A DNA stretch of 64,000 bases, taken from the NCBI RefSeq assembly GCF_004000925.1, contig NZ_BIME01000002.1, positions 434,001 to 498,000 on the forward strand, in the 5' to 3' direction. A program made the translations under genes and the position numbers. The DNA comes from Paenibacillus illinoisensis NBRC 15959 (GTDB taxonomy: Bacteria; Bacillota; Bacilli; Paenibacillales; Paenibacillaceae). Below the pieces are notes generated by a model. It worked only from the letters and a program-made list of their open reading frames with translations. It did no database searches and had not been told where the DNA came from. Below are positions 27,370 to 36,452 of the stretch, one piece after another. Every line of letters begins with the position of its first letter. Position 1 is the first letter of the stretch.

Positions 27370-29082
27370 ATGACACTTAAAAAAAGGATCTTTTTATTGT
27401 TCTTCCTCAGTGCGTTTATCCCTTTTATCAGCATATTTGCGATTTCTTACTATACCATTGACTCCATTTTCGCAAATAAAATCGATGACGGCATCCGCAG
27501 CAATTTACAGCAGGTGACATCCTCTCTGGAGAATTCAATCACCAATCTGAATCACGTTACACAGCAATTGTCCTACCGTGGAACCATTGGCAAAAAGCTG
27601 GATCAATTCCTGAAGCCTTCCTCGGATATCTTCCTATTGATGGAGGCGAGAGACGAATTAAAAAGCGAGTTAAGTGTGGTCACATTTACCAATCCGAATA
27701 TTGGATTGACCTTATATTACTTCCAGAAGGATGGAACTACACAGTTTGGCAACTTCCCGATTAAGGATCGCTTTTCTCCGGAGTCACTGCCTGTGCTCTT
27801 CCAGACCTATGGTATTAAATATTATGGTCCACATATCAGTATGAACCGATTCGATGACCAACTCGTTCTGTCTGCTCTGCGAAGAGTACAACTGCCCGAA
27901 AGGGACGACGTGTACATTTACGTTGAGTCGGGCTTTCGCCTCACACAGGATAACTTGGGATACAGTCAGTACAATGGGGCTCTGTCTCATTTGATCCTGG
28001 ATGGTGAAGGCAACATTGTGTACAGTGAAATACCGGAAGCGATGAAGGTCGGGGAGAATTTCTCCAGCTTGACAGCCGATCCTGCCAAGGACGGGATATC
28101 CCGGGGGTATCACTGGTTCAAGGAGGATTCATCACAGAAATGGAGCGTCGTTTCAGTCATTTCGCAGGCTCAATATCAGCAGGAGAAAAACCAGTGGTTA
28201 CTTCAAATATTGCTGGTCGCATTATTTTTCCTCGGCTTTACCGTATTTCTAGCTTGGCTCCTGTGGAAGATGGTGTACAAACCACTTGGTTTGTTCCATT
28301 CGGAAATCAACGGGATGTCCAAAAACCCACAAACGACGGGGAGCCGAGCTCGCACCCAGATTCCCGAATTTGATTTTCTGCTCGGTGAATTTTCGAACAT
28401 GCAGCATCAAATTGGCGATCTCTTCAAGGAAGTGCAGCAGAAAGAAAAAATTCGTGCAGACCTGGAAGTGGAAAAACTGCTCTATCAGATTAACCCGCAC
28501 TTTCTGATGAATACACTGGATACGGTACACTGGCTGGCCGTCATGAACGGACAAGGGGAGATCGACAAGCTGGTACAGTCATTGAACAAGCTGCTCTATT
28601 ACAACTTGGGCAAATTAGGGCAAGTATCCACGATGGAAGAGGAGATTGATGCATTAAGACAGTATCTGATTTTGCAGCAAATTCGGTATGACTTTGAATT
28701 TGACGTTCGGATTACTGCTGATGAACAAGTGCTTCAAATTCCTGTGCCTCGTTTTATTCTGCAACCGCTGGTTGAAAATTCGCTCTATCATGGATTGAGT
28801 GATGAAGGCTTTATTCAAATTGAAGTGACATGTAATACAACATTGAACATTATGATACAGGATAATGGTGCAGGCATGAGCGAGGAAACCATTCATAAAC
28901 TGCTGAACAACCGCGTAGCTGAACAACAAAAAGTAGGAATGGGCATTGGACTCAATTACGTTCACCGCATGTTGAAGTCACAATATGGGGACCAAGCACA
29001 ATTGGTCATCGAGAGTGAATTGGGAACGGGGACAAGTATTCTGCTCATACTGCCCATTAAAGGAGAAGATATCTCAGCATGA
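27370..29082 (+). CDS. YesM-type sensor histidine kinase
   Basis: This 570-residue kinase has an N-terminal helix, a Cache-like extracellular domain (about 35-275), a second helix (LLVALFFLGFTVFLAWLLW), a HAMP segment, a His_kinase domain with H377 in QINPHFLMNTLD, and an HATPase domain with QDNGAGMS and VGMGIGLNYV. This is the lytS/YesM class common next to sugar ABC genes. It should sense extracellular oligosaccharide, perhaps via the binding protein, and phosphorylate the next gene product, whose ATG overlaps its stop as ATGA. GAAGGAG precedes the ATG. Confidence 0.9.
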   Translation: MTLKKRIFLLFFLSAFIPFISIFAISYYTIDSIFANKIDDGIRSNLQQVTSSLENSITNLNHVTQQLSYRGTIGKKLDQFLKPSSDIFLLMEARDELKSELSVVTFTNPNIGLTLYYFQKDGTTQFGNFPIKDRFSPESLPVLFQTYGIKYYGPHISMNRFDDQLVLSALRRVQLPERDDVYIYVESGFRLTQDNLGYSQYNGALSHLILDGEGNIVYSEIPEAMKVGENFSSLTADPAKDGISRGYHWFKEDSSQKWSVVSVISQAQYQQEKNQWLLQILLVALFFLGFTVFLAWLLWKMVYKPLGLFHSEINGMSKNPQTTGSRARTQIPEFDFLLGEFSNMQHQIGDLFKEVQQKEKIRADLEVEKLLYQINPHFLMNTLDTVHWLAVMNGQGEIDKLVQSLNKLLYYNLGKLGQVSTMEEEIDALRQYLILQQIRYDFEFDVRITADEQVLQIPVPRFILQPLVENSLYHGLSDEGFIQIEVTCNTTLNIMIQDNGAGMSEETIHKLLNNRVAEQQKVGMGIGLNYVHRMLKSQYGDQAQLVIESELGTGTSILLILPIKGEDISA

Positions 29083-30485
29083 TTAAGGTATTGATTGTGG
29101 ATGACGATAAGCTGGTACGCAAAGGCATTAGCTCAGCGATGCCATGGAACGAATTCAATATGGAGGTTGTAGGAGAAGCGAGTAACGGAGCAAAAGCATT
29201 GGATTTCCTGAAATCCCAACCGGTCGATCTCATGTTGACGGATCTTGCGATGCCGGTCATGTCAGGGATTGAACTGATGCGAGCGACGAAACAGCTCTAT
29301 CCGGAGCTTCATATTGTCGTGTTAACCTTACATCAGGATTTCGATTATATCCAGGAAGCGTTGAGACTGGGCGCCATTGATTATATAGCCAAAGTCCAGC
29401 TGGAGAAGGAGCAATTTGAACATGTTCTGCACCGGATCCATACTCGTATTACTGGGTTGACGAGCTCTAGCCGAAAGATGCCTTCTATCAATGAAATCAA
29501 TGTCCATTACCCGAACGTGTATGCACTGGTTTCCCAAGATCGCAAATCCGAACAGAAGTGGCCAGTGGAGCTGACCACCGATGGAGATGTGATCCGGTGG
29601 GAGGTTGAACGGAATAGCTGGATGTGGGCAGCTTCCTATGATGAGCAGGACCCGCTGTTTCTTCAGCTGAAGGCATCCCTGGATCAAGTTCCCTCTAGTA
29701 CCTTATTGGTGTTGTCCGATGTACAAGAGAGAACATGGTCTCAAATCAAAAACTGGATTATGAATTATACTGAGACATATCTATTCTATGCGTATAACCC
29801 CGATTACCGAGTCATTGCCGTTTCGATGAACGAGGAAGAGACATTTTTAAAAGAACCGCAGGATGAGGACATAGACCGGATTAAGCAAAGTTGGTTCCAA
29901 ACCCCATGGACTCATCATGACACGTACTACAACCAACTCATTGAACAGTTTACATCATTACGATTAAACAAGGGCCAGTTGATGGGATTACTGTACTCCC
30001 TCGTTATGGAGTGGAATCACCTTTTTGCCCAAACAACGCTTGGAAGGATCTCGATGATCCATGGTTTCAATTCCTGGTACGAGGTTGAGAAATGGATTAA
30101 ACAGACTGCTGTAGTTATTCGTAAGGCCGACGAACAGACTTCGTATTCCCAGGAAATCATCCATGCCGTGAAAAAAGCAGTGATGATCATTCAGGATGAC
30201 TTGGAGCAGGCGTATACGGCTTCAGGTCTTTCCCAACAACTCAACATCAGCCGAAGTTATTTCAGTCAATGCTTCAAAGATCTGATGGGGAAAACCTTTA
30301 ATGAGTACTCCAGGTTCATCCGGGTAGAGAAGTCGAAGGAATATTTGCTTAATACAAACAACACGATTTTCTGGATTGCCGAGCGAGTGGGTTATACGGA
30401 TGAAAAATATTTCAGCCGGATTTTCCGTGAAATGACAGGCCTTCTGCCAAGCGAATATCGGCAGCTAGGCAGAGGAGTCAAATAG
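29079..30485 (+). CDS. YesN-type response regulator (receiver plus AraC domain)
   Basis: This 468-residue protein has an N-terminal receiver domain with D55 in MLTDLAMP and DDDKLVRKG near the start, a middle linker of about 230 residues, and a C-terminal AraC helix-turn-helix pair (about 365-465; YTASGLSQQLNISRSYFSQCFK and IFWIAERVGYTDEKYFSRIFRE). The conserved lysine-proline of the receiver is replaced by AKVQ. It is translationally coupled to the kinase gene. It most likely activates the downstream binding protein gene, whose promoter has a good -10 but no recognisable -35. Confidence 0.9.
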   Translation: MIKVLIVDDDKLVRKGISSAMPWNEFNMEVVGEASNGAKALDFLKSQPVDLMLTDLAMPVMSGIELMRATKQLYPELHIVVLTLHQDFDYIQEALRLGAIDYIAKVQLEKEQFEHVLHRIHTRITGLTSSSRKMPSINEINVHYPNVYALVSQDRKSEQKWPVELTTDGDVIRWEVERNSWMWAASYDEQDPLFLQLKASLDQVPSSTLLVLSDVQERTWSQIKNWIMNYTETYLFYAYNPDYRVIAVSMNEEETFLKEPQDEDIDRIKQSWFQTPWTHHDTYYNQLIEQFTSLRLNKGQLMGLLYSLVMEWNHLFAQTTLGRISMIHGFNSWYEVEKWIKQTAVVIRKADEQTSYSQEIIHAVKKAVMIIQDDLEQAYTASGLSQQLNISRSYFSQCFKDLMGKTFNEYSRFIRVEKSKEYLLNTNNTIFWIAERVGYTDEKYFSRIFREMTGLLPSEYRQLGRGVK

Positions 30486-30527
30486 CAGACGTGTTCCCAT
30501 TGAACAGACACCCATCATAGGGAAAGT

Positions 30528-30562
30528 GACCGTCTCCATAATGATTGTTGGAGGCCGTCATG
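30528..30562. other. Imperfect inverted repeat after the YesN-type gene
   Basis: TGACCGTCTCC faces GGAGGCCGTCA across a 12-base spacer. There is no T-run, so it could be an operator or RNA stem. Confidence 0.35.
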
Positions 30563-30602
30563 GAAATGGTCCAAGAGACATTTTATCGATTATGGATAAA
30601 TT

Positions 30603-30650
30603 GAAGGCCGACAGTTTCCTGTTTGAGGAGCTGCCGGCCTTTGTTTTTGA
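30603..30650 (+). terminator. Terminator of the YesM/YesN pair
   Basis: AAGGCCGACAG pairs with CTGCCGGCCTT across a 16-base loop, followed by TGTTTTT. The following transporter operon therefore has its own promoter near 30804. Confidence 0.82.
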
Positions 30651-30803
30651 ATGGAAATAAGGATAGATAGATGAATGTAAGTCAGCAGGTAGGATAAATG
30701 TTCACGAGCTAACCAATGCTCCAGGATTGCGGTAGAAAACTGTAATCATTTCTCTATCCAAACGAACGTGCAATCCCTATCTCAGTGGATCTTCACTCCA
30801 TTT

Positions 30804-30822
30804 TATAATGAAAGCGTAAACA
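30804..30822 (+). promoter_or_regulatory. -10 box and overlapping cre site of the ABC importer operon
   Basis: TATAAT (30804-30809) runs directly into TGAAAGCGTAAACA (30809-30822), which matches the cre consensus at 13 of 14 positions. No good -35 lies 16-18 bases upstream, consistent with activation by the YesN-type regulator and repression by CcpA. Confidence 0.68.
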
Positions 30823-30857
30823 AAAAAAGATAATCAGAATAAGGGGAATCGAATTAG

Positions 30858-32594
30858 ATGAGAACAAAATGGTCCTTGAAAAGCAAACCGCTCACGAAAC
30901 GTCTGGCCGTGCTGTCGATGTCTGCGCTGATGGTTACAGCTCTCGCGGCATGTGGAGGCGCATCCACTCCTCCTACTGCGGAGGAAGCAGGCAAATATGA
31001 GGTAACTCCGGGAGATCCGTTCAGTGCCTACAAAGACGAAATCACCGTAACCATGGGACGGGTGACTACAGCCAATCCGAAACTGCCAGCTGGAGATACC
31101 TATGAGAACAACGCATATACGCGACTGGTTAAAGATACATTTAACGCTAAAATCACAGATCAATTTGAAGCCAATGGTGAAGATTACAGCCGTCAGGTTT
31201 CGCTCGCTATCGCCTCCGGGGAATTGCCTGACATGATGCGTGTCGACTCCAAAGACGAACTGAAAGAACTGGTGGACAATGATCTGATTGAAGATCTGAC
31301 AACCATTTACGATCAATATGCCACAGATAACATCAAGCAGATTTACGATTCCTATGATGGGCGTGCATTAGATAATGCAACGATTGATGGCCGTTTGATG
31401 GGCCTTCCGGCGACGTCCCTGGATTCTGCACCAACGATGGTTTGGGTACGTCAGGATTGGCTGGATCTGCTGGGGATCCAACTTGATGCAGACGGAGATG
31501 GAGCCATCTCGCTCGAAGAAGTGGAGAAAACAGCACAGGAATTCCTGAAAAGAGATCCAGGTCAAACCGGTAATCCGGTCGGTATTCCTTTTGTGAACAC
31601 ATTGAATACTACAGATTACAATGCCTCTTCCTATACCATGCTTGGTGTTGCCTCAACCCAGGGCGCGTTCCCACAATATTGGATGAATGGGGAAGACGGC
31701 AAAATTGTGTATGGTTCCACGACAGAAGAGACCAAGCAAATGCTAGGGATCATGGCGGACTGGTTCAAGAACGGCATCATTGACCCGCAATTCGGAACCC
31801 GGACGTTTGATGACATTACTGCACTCTATACCAATGGCCAGAGCGGTATCGCTTTTGGACCGTGGCATATCCCAGACTGGGGATTGATCAGCGTGAAGCA
31901 GATGGATAAAAACGCGAAATTTTCGGCGTATACGTTGGAAGATGCAGACGGCAATGTGAACGTGGCACATGCTAATCCATCCAATCAGTTTATCGTGGTA
32001 CGAAAAGGGTATGAGCACCCTGAACTGGCAGTGAAGATTGTAAACCTGTTCTACGACAAACTGGCAAATGATAAAGATGTGGCAACAACCATGCCGGAAG
32101 CTGCCAAGTATCAGGAGACTGGGGTAGACGGTTCTACGAGACCGTTTAACATTGAAGTCAATTCCGCTACATCGCTGCTGGATGATTACTCTGATGTCGT
32201 TCGTGGAATTAAAGGGGAAATTGGTCTGGATGAGGTTCGCACAACCGAATCGAAGAACAATATCGGAAGCATTAAAACGTATTTGAGTGACATGGACACG
32301 GATGACGTGACCGCTTGGTCCAAATACCATTCACGGATTAACGGCGTTGGACTGATCGACAAGCTGACACAGGAGAATAAATTCGTATGGATGACTCCTG
32401 CTTTCTCTGGAACGACCTCAAGCATGAAACAAACGTGGGCCAATCTGACGAAGCTCGAGCAGGAATCGTTCATCAAAATTGTGACGGGTTCCGAACCGCT
32501 GGATTACTTCGATACATTCGTCAGCAACTGGAAGAAACAAGGCGGTGATCAAGTCATTCAGGAAATCGAAGACGAGATCGCATCGAAACAATAG
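30858..32594 (+). CDS. Extracellular solute-binding lipoprotein of an LplA-type sugar ABC importer
   Basis: This 578-residue lipoprotein has signal peptide and lipobox LAAC followed by a flexible GGASTPPTAEEA linker. It is the receptor of a CUT1-type oligosaccharide importer and belongs to the large LplA/YtcQ class. Residues 210-221 form an EF-hand calcium loop (DADGDGAISLEE). Two permease genes follow, then two alpha-glucosidases, so the ligand is probably an alpha-linked gluco-oligosaccharide. No ATPase gene is present. AAGGGG lies upstream of the ATG. Confidence 0.9.
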   Translation: MRTKWSLKSKPLTKRLAVLSMSALMVTALAACGGASTPPTAEEAGKYEVTPGDPFSAYKDEITVTMGRVTTANPKLPAGDTYENNAYTRLVKDTFNAKITDQFEANGEDYSRQVSLAIASGELPDMMRVDSKDELKELVDNDLIEDLTTIYDQYATDNIKQIYDSYDGRALDNATIDGRLMGLPATSLDSAPTMVWVRQDWLDLLGIQLDADGDGAISLEEVEKTAQEFLKRDPGQTGNPVGIPFVNTLNTTDYNASSYTMLGVASTQGAFPQYWMNGEDGKIVYGSTTEETKQMLGIMADWFKNGIIDPQFGTRTFDDITALYTNGQSGIAFGPWHIPDWGLISVKQMDKNAKFSAYTLEDADGNVNVAHANPSNQFIVVRKGYEHPELAVKIVNLFYDKLANDKDVATTMPEAAKYQETGVDGSTRPFNIEVNSATSLLDDYSDVVRGIKGEIGLDEVRTTESKNNIGSIKTYLSDMDTDDVTAWSKYHSRINGVGLIDKLTQENKFVWMTPAFSGTTSSMKQTWANLTKLEQESFIKIVTGSEPLDYFDTFVSNWKKQGGDQVIQEIEDEIASKQ

Positions 32595-32612
32595 ACATCC
32601 ATGAACAGTAGC

Positions 32613-32638
32613 AGGGCTGCGATATGCAGCCTTTCTTT
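32613..32638 (+). terminator. Intra-operon hairpin between binding protein and permeases
   Basis: GGGCTGC pairs with GCAGCCT across GATAT and is followed by TTCTTTC. Such weak terminators let the binding protein be made in excess over the permeases. Confidence 0.6.
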
Positions 32639-32656
32639 CAGGAAAGGGGTTCATCC

Positions 32657-33571
32657 ATGAAACAGGGGAAATTAAAAGCAAGAGGCCGGCTAGGCACAGG
32701 TGCCATGTACCATATGATGATGCTGCCGGGTATTTTGTTTTTGCTTGTATTCAGCTATATACCAATGGTCGGTGTCATTACGGCTTTTCAGGACTATGTG
32801 CCAGCCAAGGGCATGTTCGGCTCCGAATTTGTCGGGCTGAAGCATTTTATTTATATGTTCAAACTCCCGGATATCGCTCAGGTCATCAGTAATACGCTAG
32901 TCATTGCGATTGCCAAGATTCTGCTCGGAACGTTGATGGCGATTATATTTTCCGTATTATTGAATGAAATTCGTGTTAAATACGTTAAAAAATCCGTGCA
33001 GACGATTGTTTATCTGCCGCACTTTCTATCCTGGGTTGTACTCGCATCTGTCGTGGTCAACATGTTCAGTTTGGATGGAATCGTGAACCAAATGCTCGCG
33101 TTCTTTGGCCTGGACCATATCAATTTCCTAGGCAGCAACACGTGGTTCCAGCCACTGATCATCGGAACAGACGTCTGGAAGGAATTTGGTTATAGTTCCA
33201 TCGTTTATTTGGCTGCTATCACGTCGATTGATCCCGGTCTATATGAAGCGGCAGGAATGGATGGAGCCAGTTGGTGGAGAAAAGTATGGCATATTACGCT
33301 GCCGGGTATGCTGCCTATTATCCTGCTCATGGGTGTAATGAGTCTGACCAACATTTTGAGTGCCGGTTTCGATCAAATCTATAACCTGTATAACCCGGTA
33401 GTGTATGAAACGGGCGATATTCTGGATACCTACGTGTACCGGATTGGTCTCGTTGGGCGACAGTATAGCTTCGGTACGGCTGTTGGATTGTTCAAATCCG
33501 TGATCGGCATCGTGCTGCTCTTGTCTGCGAATCAACTCGCCAAAAAATATACAGACAGAAAAATTTTCTAA
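32657..33571 (+). CDS. LplB-type sugar ABC permease
   Basis: This 304-residue permease has six predicted helices and the EAA loop YEAAGMDGASWWRKVWHITLP. It forms a heterodimer with the next product. ATG 32657 is chosen because AAAGGGG lies eight bases upstream; an ATG at 32624 lies inside the intra-operon hairpin. The N-terminus FLLVFSYIPMVGVITAFQDY is typical of LplB/YtcP relatives. Confidence 0.9.
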   Translation: MKQGKLKARGRLGTGAMYHMMMLPGILFLLVFSYIPMVGVITAFQDYVPAKGMFGSEFVGLKHFIYMFKLPDIAQVISNTLVIAIAKILLGTLMAIIFSVLLNEIRVKYVKKSVQTIVYLPHFLSWVVLASVVVNMFSLDGIVNQMLAFFGLDHINFLGSNTWFQPLIIGTDVWKEFGYSSIVYLAAITSIDPGLYEAAGMDGASWWRKVWHITLPGMLPIILLMGVMSLTNILSAGFDQIYNLYNPVVYETGDILDTYVYRIGLVGRQYSFGTAVGLFKSVIGIVLLLSANQLAKKYTDRKIF

Positions 33572-33584
33572 GGAGGCAATGTCC

Positions 33585-34478
33585 GTGTCCTATTCTGCAA
33601 ACGTTAAAGAACGAATTGGCCGGTTTGTCATCTATGCCATCGTGATCATGCTGGCATTGGCTTGCCTTCTTCCGTTATGGAATATTGTTGCCATTTCATT
33701 TAGCAGCAGCGAGGCTGTATCGGCGAATGCCGTAGGTCTCGTTCCGGTCAATTTTACGACAGCCGCGTATTCAAAAATTATTGATGATGCACAGTTCTGG
33801 CGCTCTTTCGGCATATCTGTTCTGCGCGTTGCGCTGGCCCTTGTGCTTAACATGATTCTGATTATTTTGATGGCTTATCCGCTATCCAAGTCGAAAAGGG
33901 AATTCAAAGGCAGAAACATCTATATGAATATCATGATTTTTGCCATGTTGTTCAGTGGAGGCATGATTCCAAGTTACCTGCTGATCAAAAACCTGGATAT
34001 GCTAAATACAATATGGGCACTTGTTCTGCCAGGTGCTGTCCCGATATTCAGTGTCATCCTTGTGATGAACTTCTTCTCTGCAGTACCTAAAGCACTGGAA
34101 GAAGCGGCGTTTATCGATGGGGCGAATCCGCTCCAAGTCTTGTTCAAAGTGTATGTTCCTGTGTCCATTCCTGCGCTGGCGACCGTTGCCTTATTCAGTA
34201 TCGTGGGTACATGGAACGACTTCTTCAGCGGTTTGATCTATATGACCAAGGTCAGCAATTATCCGCTTATGACCTATATTCAGTCCCTTAACGTAAATAT
34301 TGCCGATCTGCTGCAAGCTGGTACGAATTCCAGCGAGCTCAGCAACCTGACTGAGATTTCGAATAAAAACCTGAATGCAGCTAAAATCGTAGTCGCGGTC
34401 ATTCCGCTGCTGTTGATTTATCCGCTGCTGCAAAAATACTTTGTAACCGGCATTGTCGTTGGATCAGTCAAAGAATAA
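33585..34478 (+). CDS. LplC-type sugar ABC permease
   Basis: This 297-residue partner permease has six helices and the EAA loop LEEAAFIDGANPLQVLFKVYVP. It lies 13 bases after the first permease gene. GTG 33585 is chosen because AAGGAGG is eight bases upstream, while ATG 33579 is only two bases from that site. Import energy must come from a shared ATPase encoded elsewhere. Confidence 0.88.
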   Translation: MSYSANVKERIGRFVIYAIVIMLALACLLPLWNIVAISFSSSEAVSANAVGLVPVNFTTAAYSKIIDDAQFWRSFGISVLRVALALVLNMILIILMAYPLSKSKREFKGRNIYMNIMIFAMLFSGGMIPSYLLIKNLDMLNTIWALVLPGAVPIFSVILVMNFFSAVPKALEEAAFIDGANPLQVLFKVYVPVSIPALATVALFSIVGTWNDFFSGLIYMTKVSNYPLMTYIQSLNVNIADLLQAGTNSSELSNLTEISNKNLNAAKIVVAVIPLLLIYPLLQKYFVTGIVVGSVKE

Positions 34479-34490
34479 TGAGAGGTTATA

Positions 34491-34527
34491 ACACACCTTA
34501 ACGGAGAGGCACACCAATCTGGAGAAG
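34491..34527 (+). repeat. Partial copy of the intergenic repeat found again at 36218
   Basis: TTAACGGAGAGGCA, ACCAATCTGGAGAAG and flanking ACACAC match the left end of the longer element at 36218-36255. This copy stops after AGAAG and has none of the hairpins of the longer one. Confidence 0.7.
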
Positions 34528-34545
34528 GTAGAAAGGTTGTATGAC

Positions 34546-36174
34546 ATGGAGAATAAAAAATGGTGGAAAGAAACCGTTGTATATCAAATTTATCCGCGGA
34601 GTTTTCAAGATAGTAACGGAGACGGAATCGGCGACTTGAAGGGTATTGAGTCAAGGCTCGATTATTTGCAGGAACTCGGCATTGGTGCGATCTGGTTGTC
34701 ACCTGTTTGCAAGTCACCTCAAGATGACTATGGGTATGACATTTCCGATTATCAGGATATCGATCCCATGTTCGGGTCTCTGGATGATATGGAATCGTTA
34801 ATTCATGAAGCCGGGAAACGAGATATTCGGATCATTATGGATCTGGTATTGAACCACACATCGGATGAACATCCTTGGTTTCAAGAAGCCAAAAAAGGCA
34901 AAGACAATCCGTACCATGATTACTACGTCTGGAGAGATGGTGTGGAAGGAACGCCTCCGAACGATTTAGGATCCACATTTGGTGGCTCAGCCTGGGAATG
35001 GGTTCCTGAAATTGGGCAATATTATTTGCATCTCTTTTCCGTAAAACAACCAGATCTGAACTGGGAAAATCCCAAAGTTCGGCAAGAGATTTACGATATG
35101 ATCAATTGGTGGATCGACAAGGGAGTCGGCGGGTTTAGACTTGATGTAATCGACTTAATTGGTAAAGAACCGGATGCGAAGATTACGGGGAATGGGCCCA
35201 ATCTGCATAAATATATCAGGGAACTTAGCAAGGAAACGTTTCAAAAAGCAGAAAATCTGCTAACGGTTGGAGAAACATGGGGCGCTACTCCTGAGATTGC
35301 CAAACTGTACAGCAACCCGGACGGCAGTGAGTTTTCAATGGTATTCCAGTTTGAACACATCGGCTTGGATGAACAAGAAGGCAAAGGAAAGTGGGATCTC
35401 AAGCCTTTGGATGTGCTGGAATTGAAAAAAGTGCTGTCCAAATGGCAGACAGAGCTCAAAGGCGATGCCTGGAACAGCTTGTTCTGGAATAACCACGACT
35501 TGCCTCGAATCGTCTCCCGTTGGGGAAATGACGGAAAATATAGAATTGAATCGGCTAAAATGCTGGCTACCCTTCTTCATGGCATGCAAGGCACACCTTA
35601 TATTTATCAGGGTGAAGAAATAGGCATGACGAATGTTCAATATGCGATTGAAGACTATCGGGATATTGAATTGCTCAATCTCTATAAAGAAAGAATGGGG
35701 AAAGGATATCCTGAAAGCAGCGTGATGGAGTCGATCTTCGCCAAGGGACGCGATAACGCTCGAACACCGATGCAGTGGGATTCTACGGATAACGCTGGGT
35801 TTACAAGTGGCGAACCATGGATCAAGGTGAATCCGAACTATACCGATATCCATGCCCAGGACAATTTGAATAACCCTGAATCCATATTTCATCACTATCG
35901 GAAGTTAATCCAATTAAGAAAAGATCATGAAGTGATTGTGTATGGAGATTATGAGCTGGTTTTCCCGGATGATCCAGAGGTGTTTGCTTATACCCGAACG
36001 CTGAATGGAACGAAAGTCCTTGTTGTATGTAATTTTCAGGTGAATACGATCAAGCTCCCGCTGCAGGAACACTTGGCAGAGACGAATCAGCTGCTGATAT
36101 CGAATTATGCAGGTGAACTGCCACTGAACGAACTGCGTCCATATGAAGCGAGAATGTACCTTATGCATGCGTAA
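34546..36174 (+). CDS. GH13 alpha-glucosidase, predicted alpha-1,6 type
   Basis: This 542-residue cytoplasmic GH13 subfamily 31 enzyme has nucleophile D200 in GFRLDVIDL, acid E243 in VGETWG, third carboxylate D318 in NNHDLPR and the QPDLNW motif. The residue after the nucleophile is valine; in this subfamily valine at that position goes with oligo-1,6-glucosidase activity, alanine or threonine with alpha-1,4 preference. It should release glucose from isomalto-type oligosaccharides imported by the upstream ABC system. ATG 34546 follows AAAGG; a TTG at 34537 is less likely. There is no signal peptide. Confidence 0.9.
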   Translation: MENKKWWKETVVYQIYPRSFQDSNGDGIGDLKGIESRLDYLQELGIGAIWLSPVCKSPQDDYGYDISDYQDIDPMFGSLDDMESLIHEAGKRDIRIIMDLVLNHTSDEHPWFQEAKKGKDNPYHDYYVWRDGVEGTPPNDLGSTFGGSAWEWVPEIGQYYLHLFSVKQPDLNWENPKVRQEIYDMINWWIDKGVGGFRLDVIDLIGKEPDAKITGNGPNLHKYIRELSKETFQKAENLLTVGETWGATPEIAKLYSNPDGSEFSMVFQFEHIGLDEQEGKGKWDLKPLDVLELKKVLSKWQTELKGDAWNSLFWNNHDLPRIVSRWGNDGKYRIESAKMLATLLHGMQGTPYIYQGEEIGMTNVQYAIEDYRDIELLNLYKERMGKGYPESSVMESIFAKGRDNARTPMQWDSTDNAGFTSGEPWIKVNPNYTDIHAQDNLNNPESIFHHYRKLIQLRKDHEVIVYGDYELVFPDDPEVFAYTRTLNGTKVLVVCNFQVNTIKLPLQEHLAETNQLLISNYAGELPLNELRPYEARMYLMHA

Positions 36175-36217
36175 AGAATAATACTATAAATAAAGTCTTT
36201 ATAAACCGCTTAAACAG

Positions 36218-36417
36218 ACACACGTTAACGGAGAGGCAGTACCAATCTGGAGAAGCGAAGCGTTCGCTTAAAAGCTTTCCGAAGGAAAGCTGCATCGGAA
36301 GCATAGGCTTATCACCGGATTTTCCCCTTAGAGAAGGGGAGTCAAAAAATCTGGGGATAACAGCGATCGGAAGATGGTACTGCGCTCGTAGTGCCCTTGT
36401 GTGATCGATTGGTGCAG
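36218..36417 (+). repeat. Structured intergenic repeat between the two GH13 genes
   Basis: Left and right ends are complementary: GCAGTACCAATCT (36236-36248) against AGATGGTACTGC (36372-36383), one base unpaired. Inside are AGCGAA/TTCGCT, a perfect AGCTTTCC/GGAAAGCT, and CCGGATTTT enclosing CCCCTT/AAGGGG and closing with AAAATCTGG. The arrangement is a multi-branched RNA or DNA fold with no reading frame. A left-end fragment occurs at 34491. I recall similar sequences in Paenibacillus intergenic regions, but cannot confirm that here. Confidence 0.65.
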
Positions 36418-36452
36418 TTTATATCGTGGTTGAGAAAGAAGGATTACATCAA

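Noticed and set aside
27370..30485. Naming the pair yesM and yesN of the pectin cluster
   Set aside because: They head an alpha-glucosidase importer locus, not the rhamnogalacturonan genes, so only the family type is stated.
34546..36174. Trehalose-6-phosphate hydrolase (TreC) for the first GH13 enzyme
   Set aside because: TreC genes accompany a trehalose PTS and TreR; here the neighbour is an ABC importer, and the DV motif fits oligo-1,6-glucosidase.
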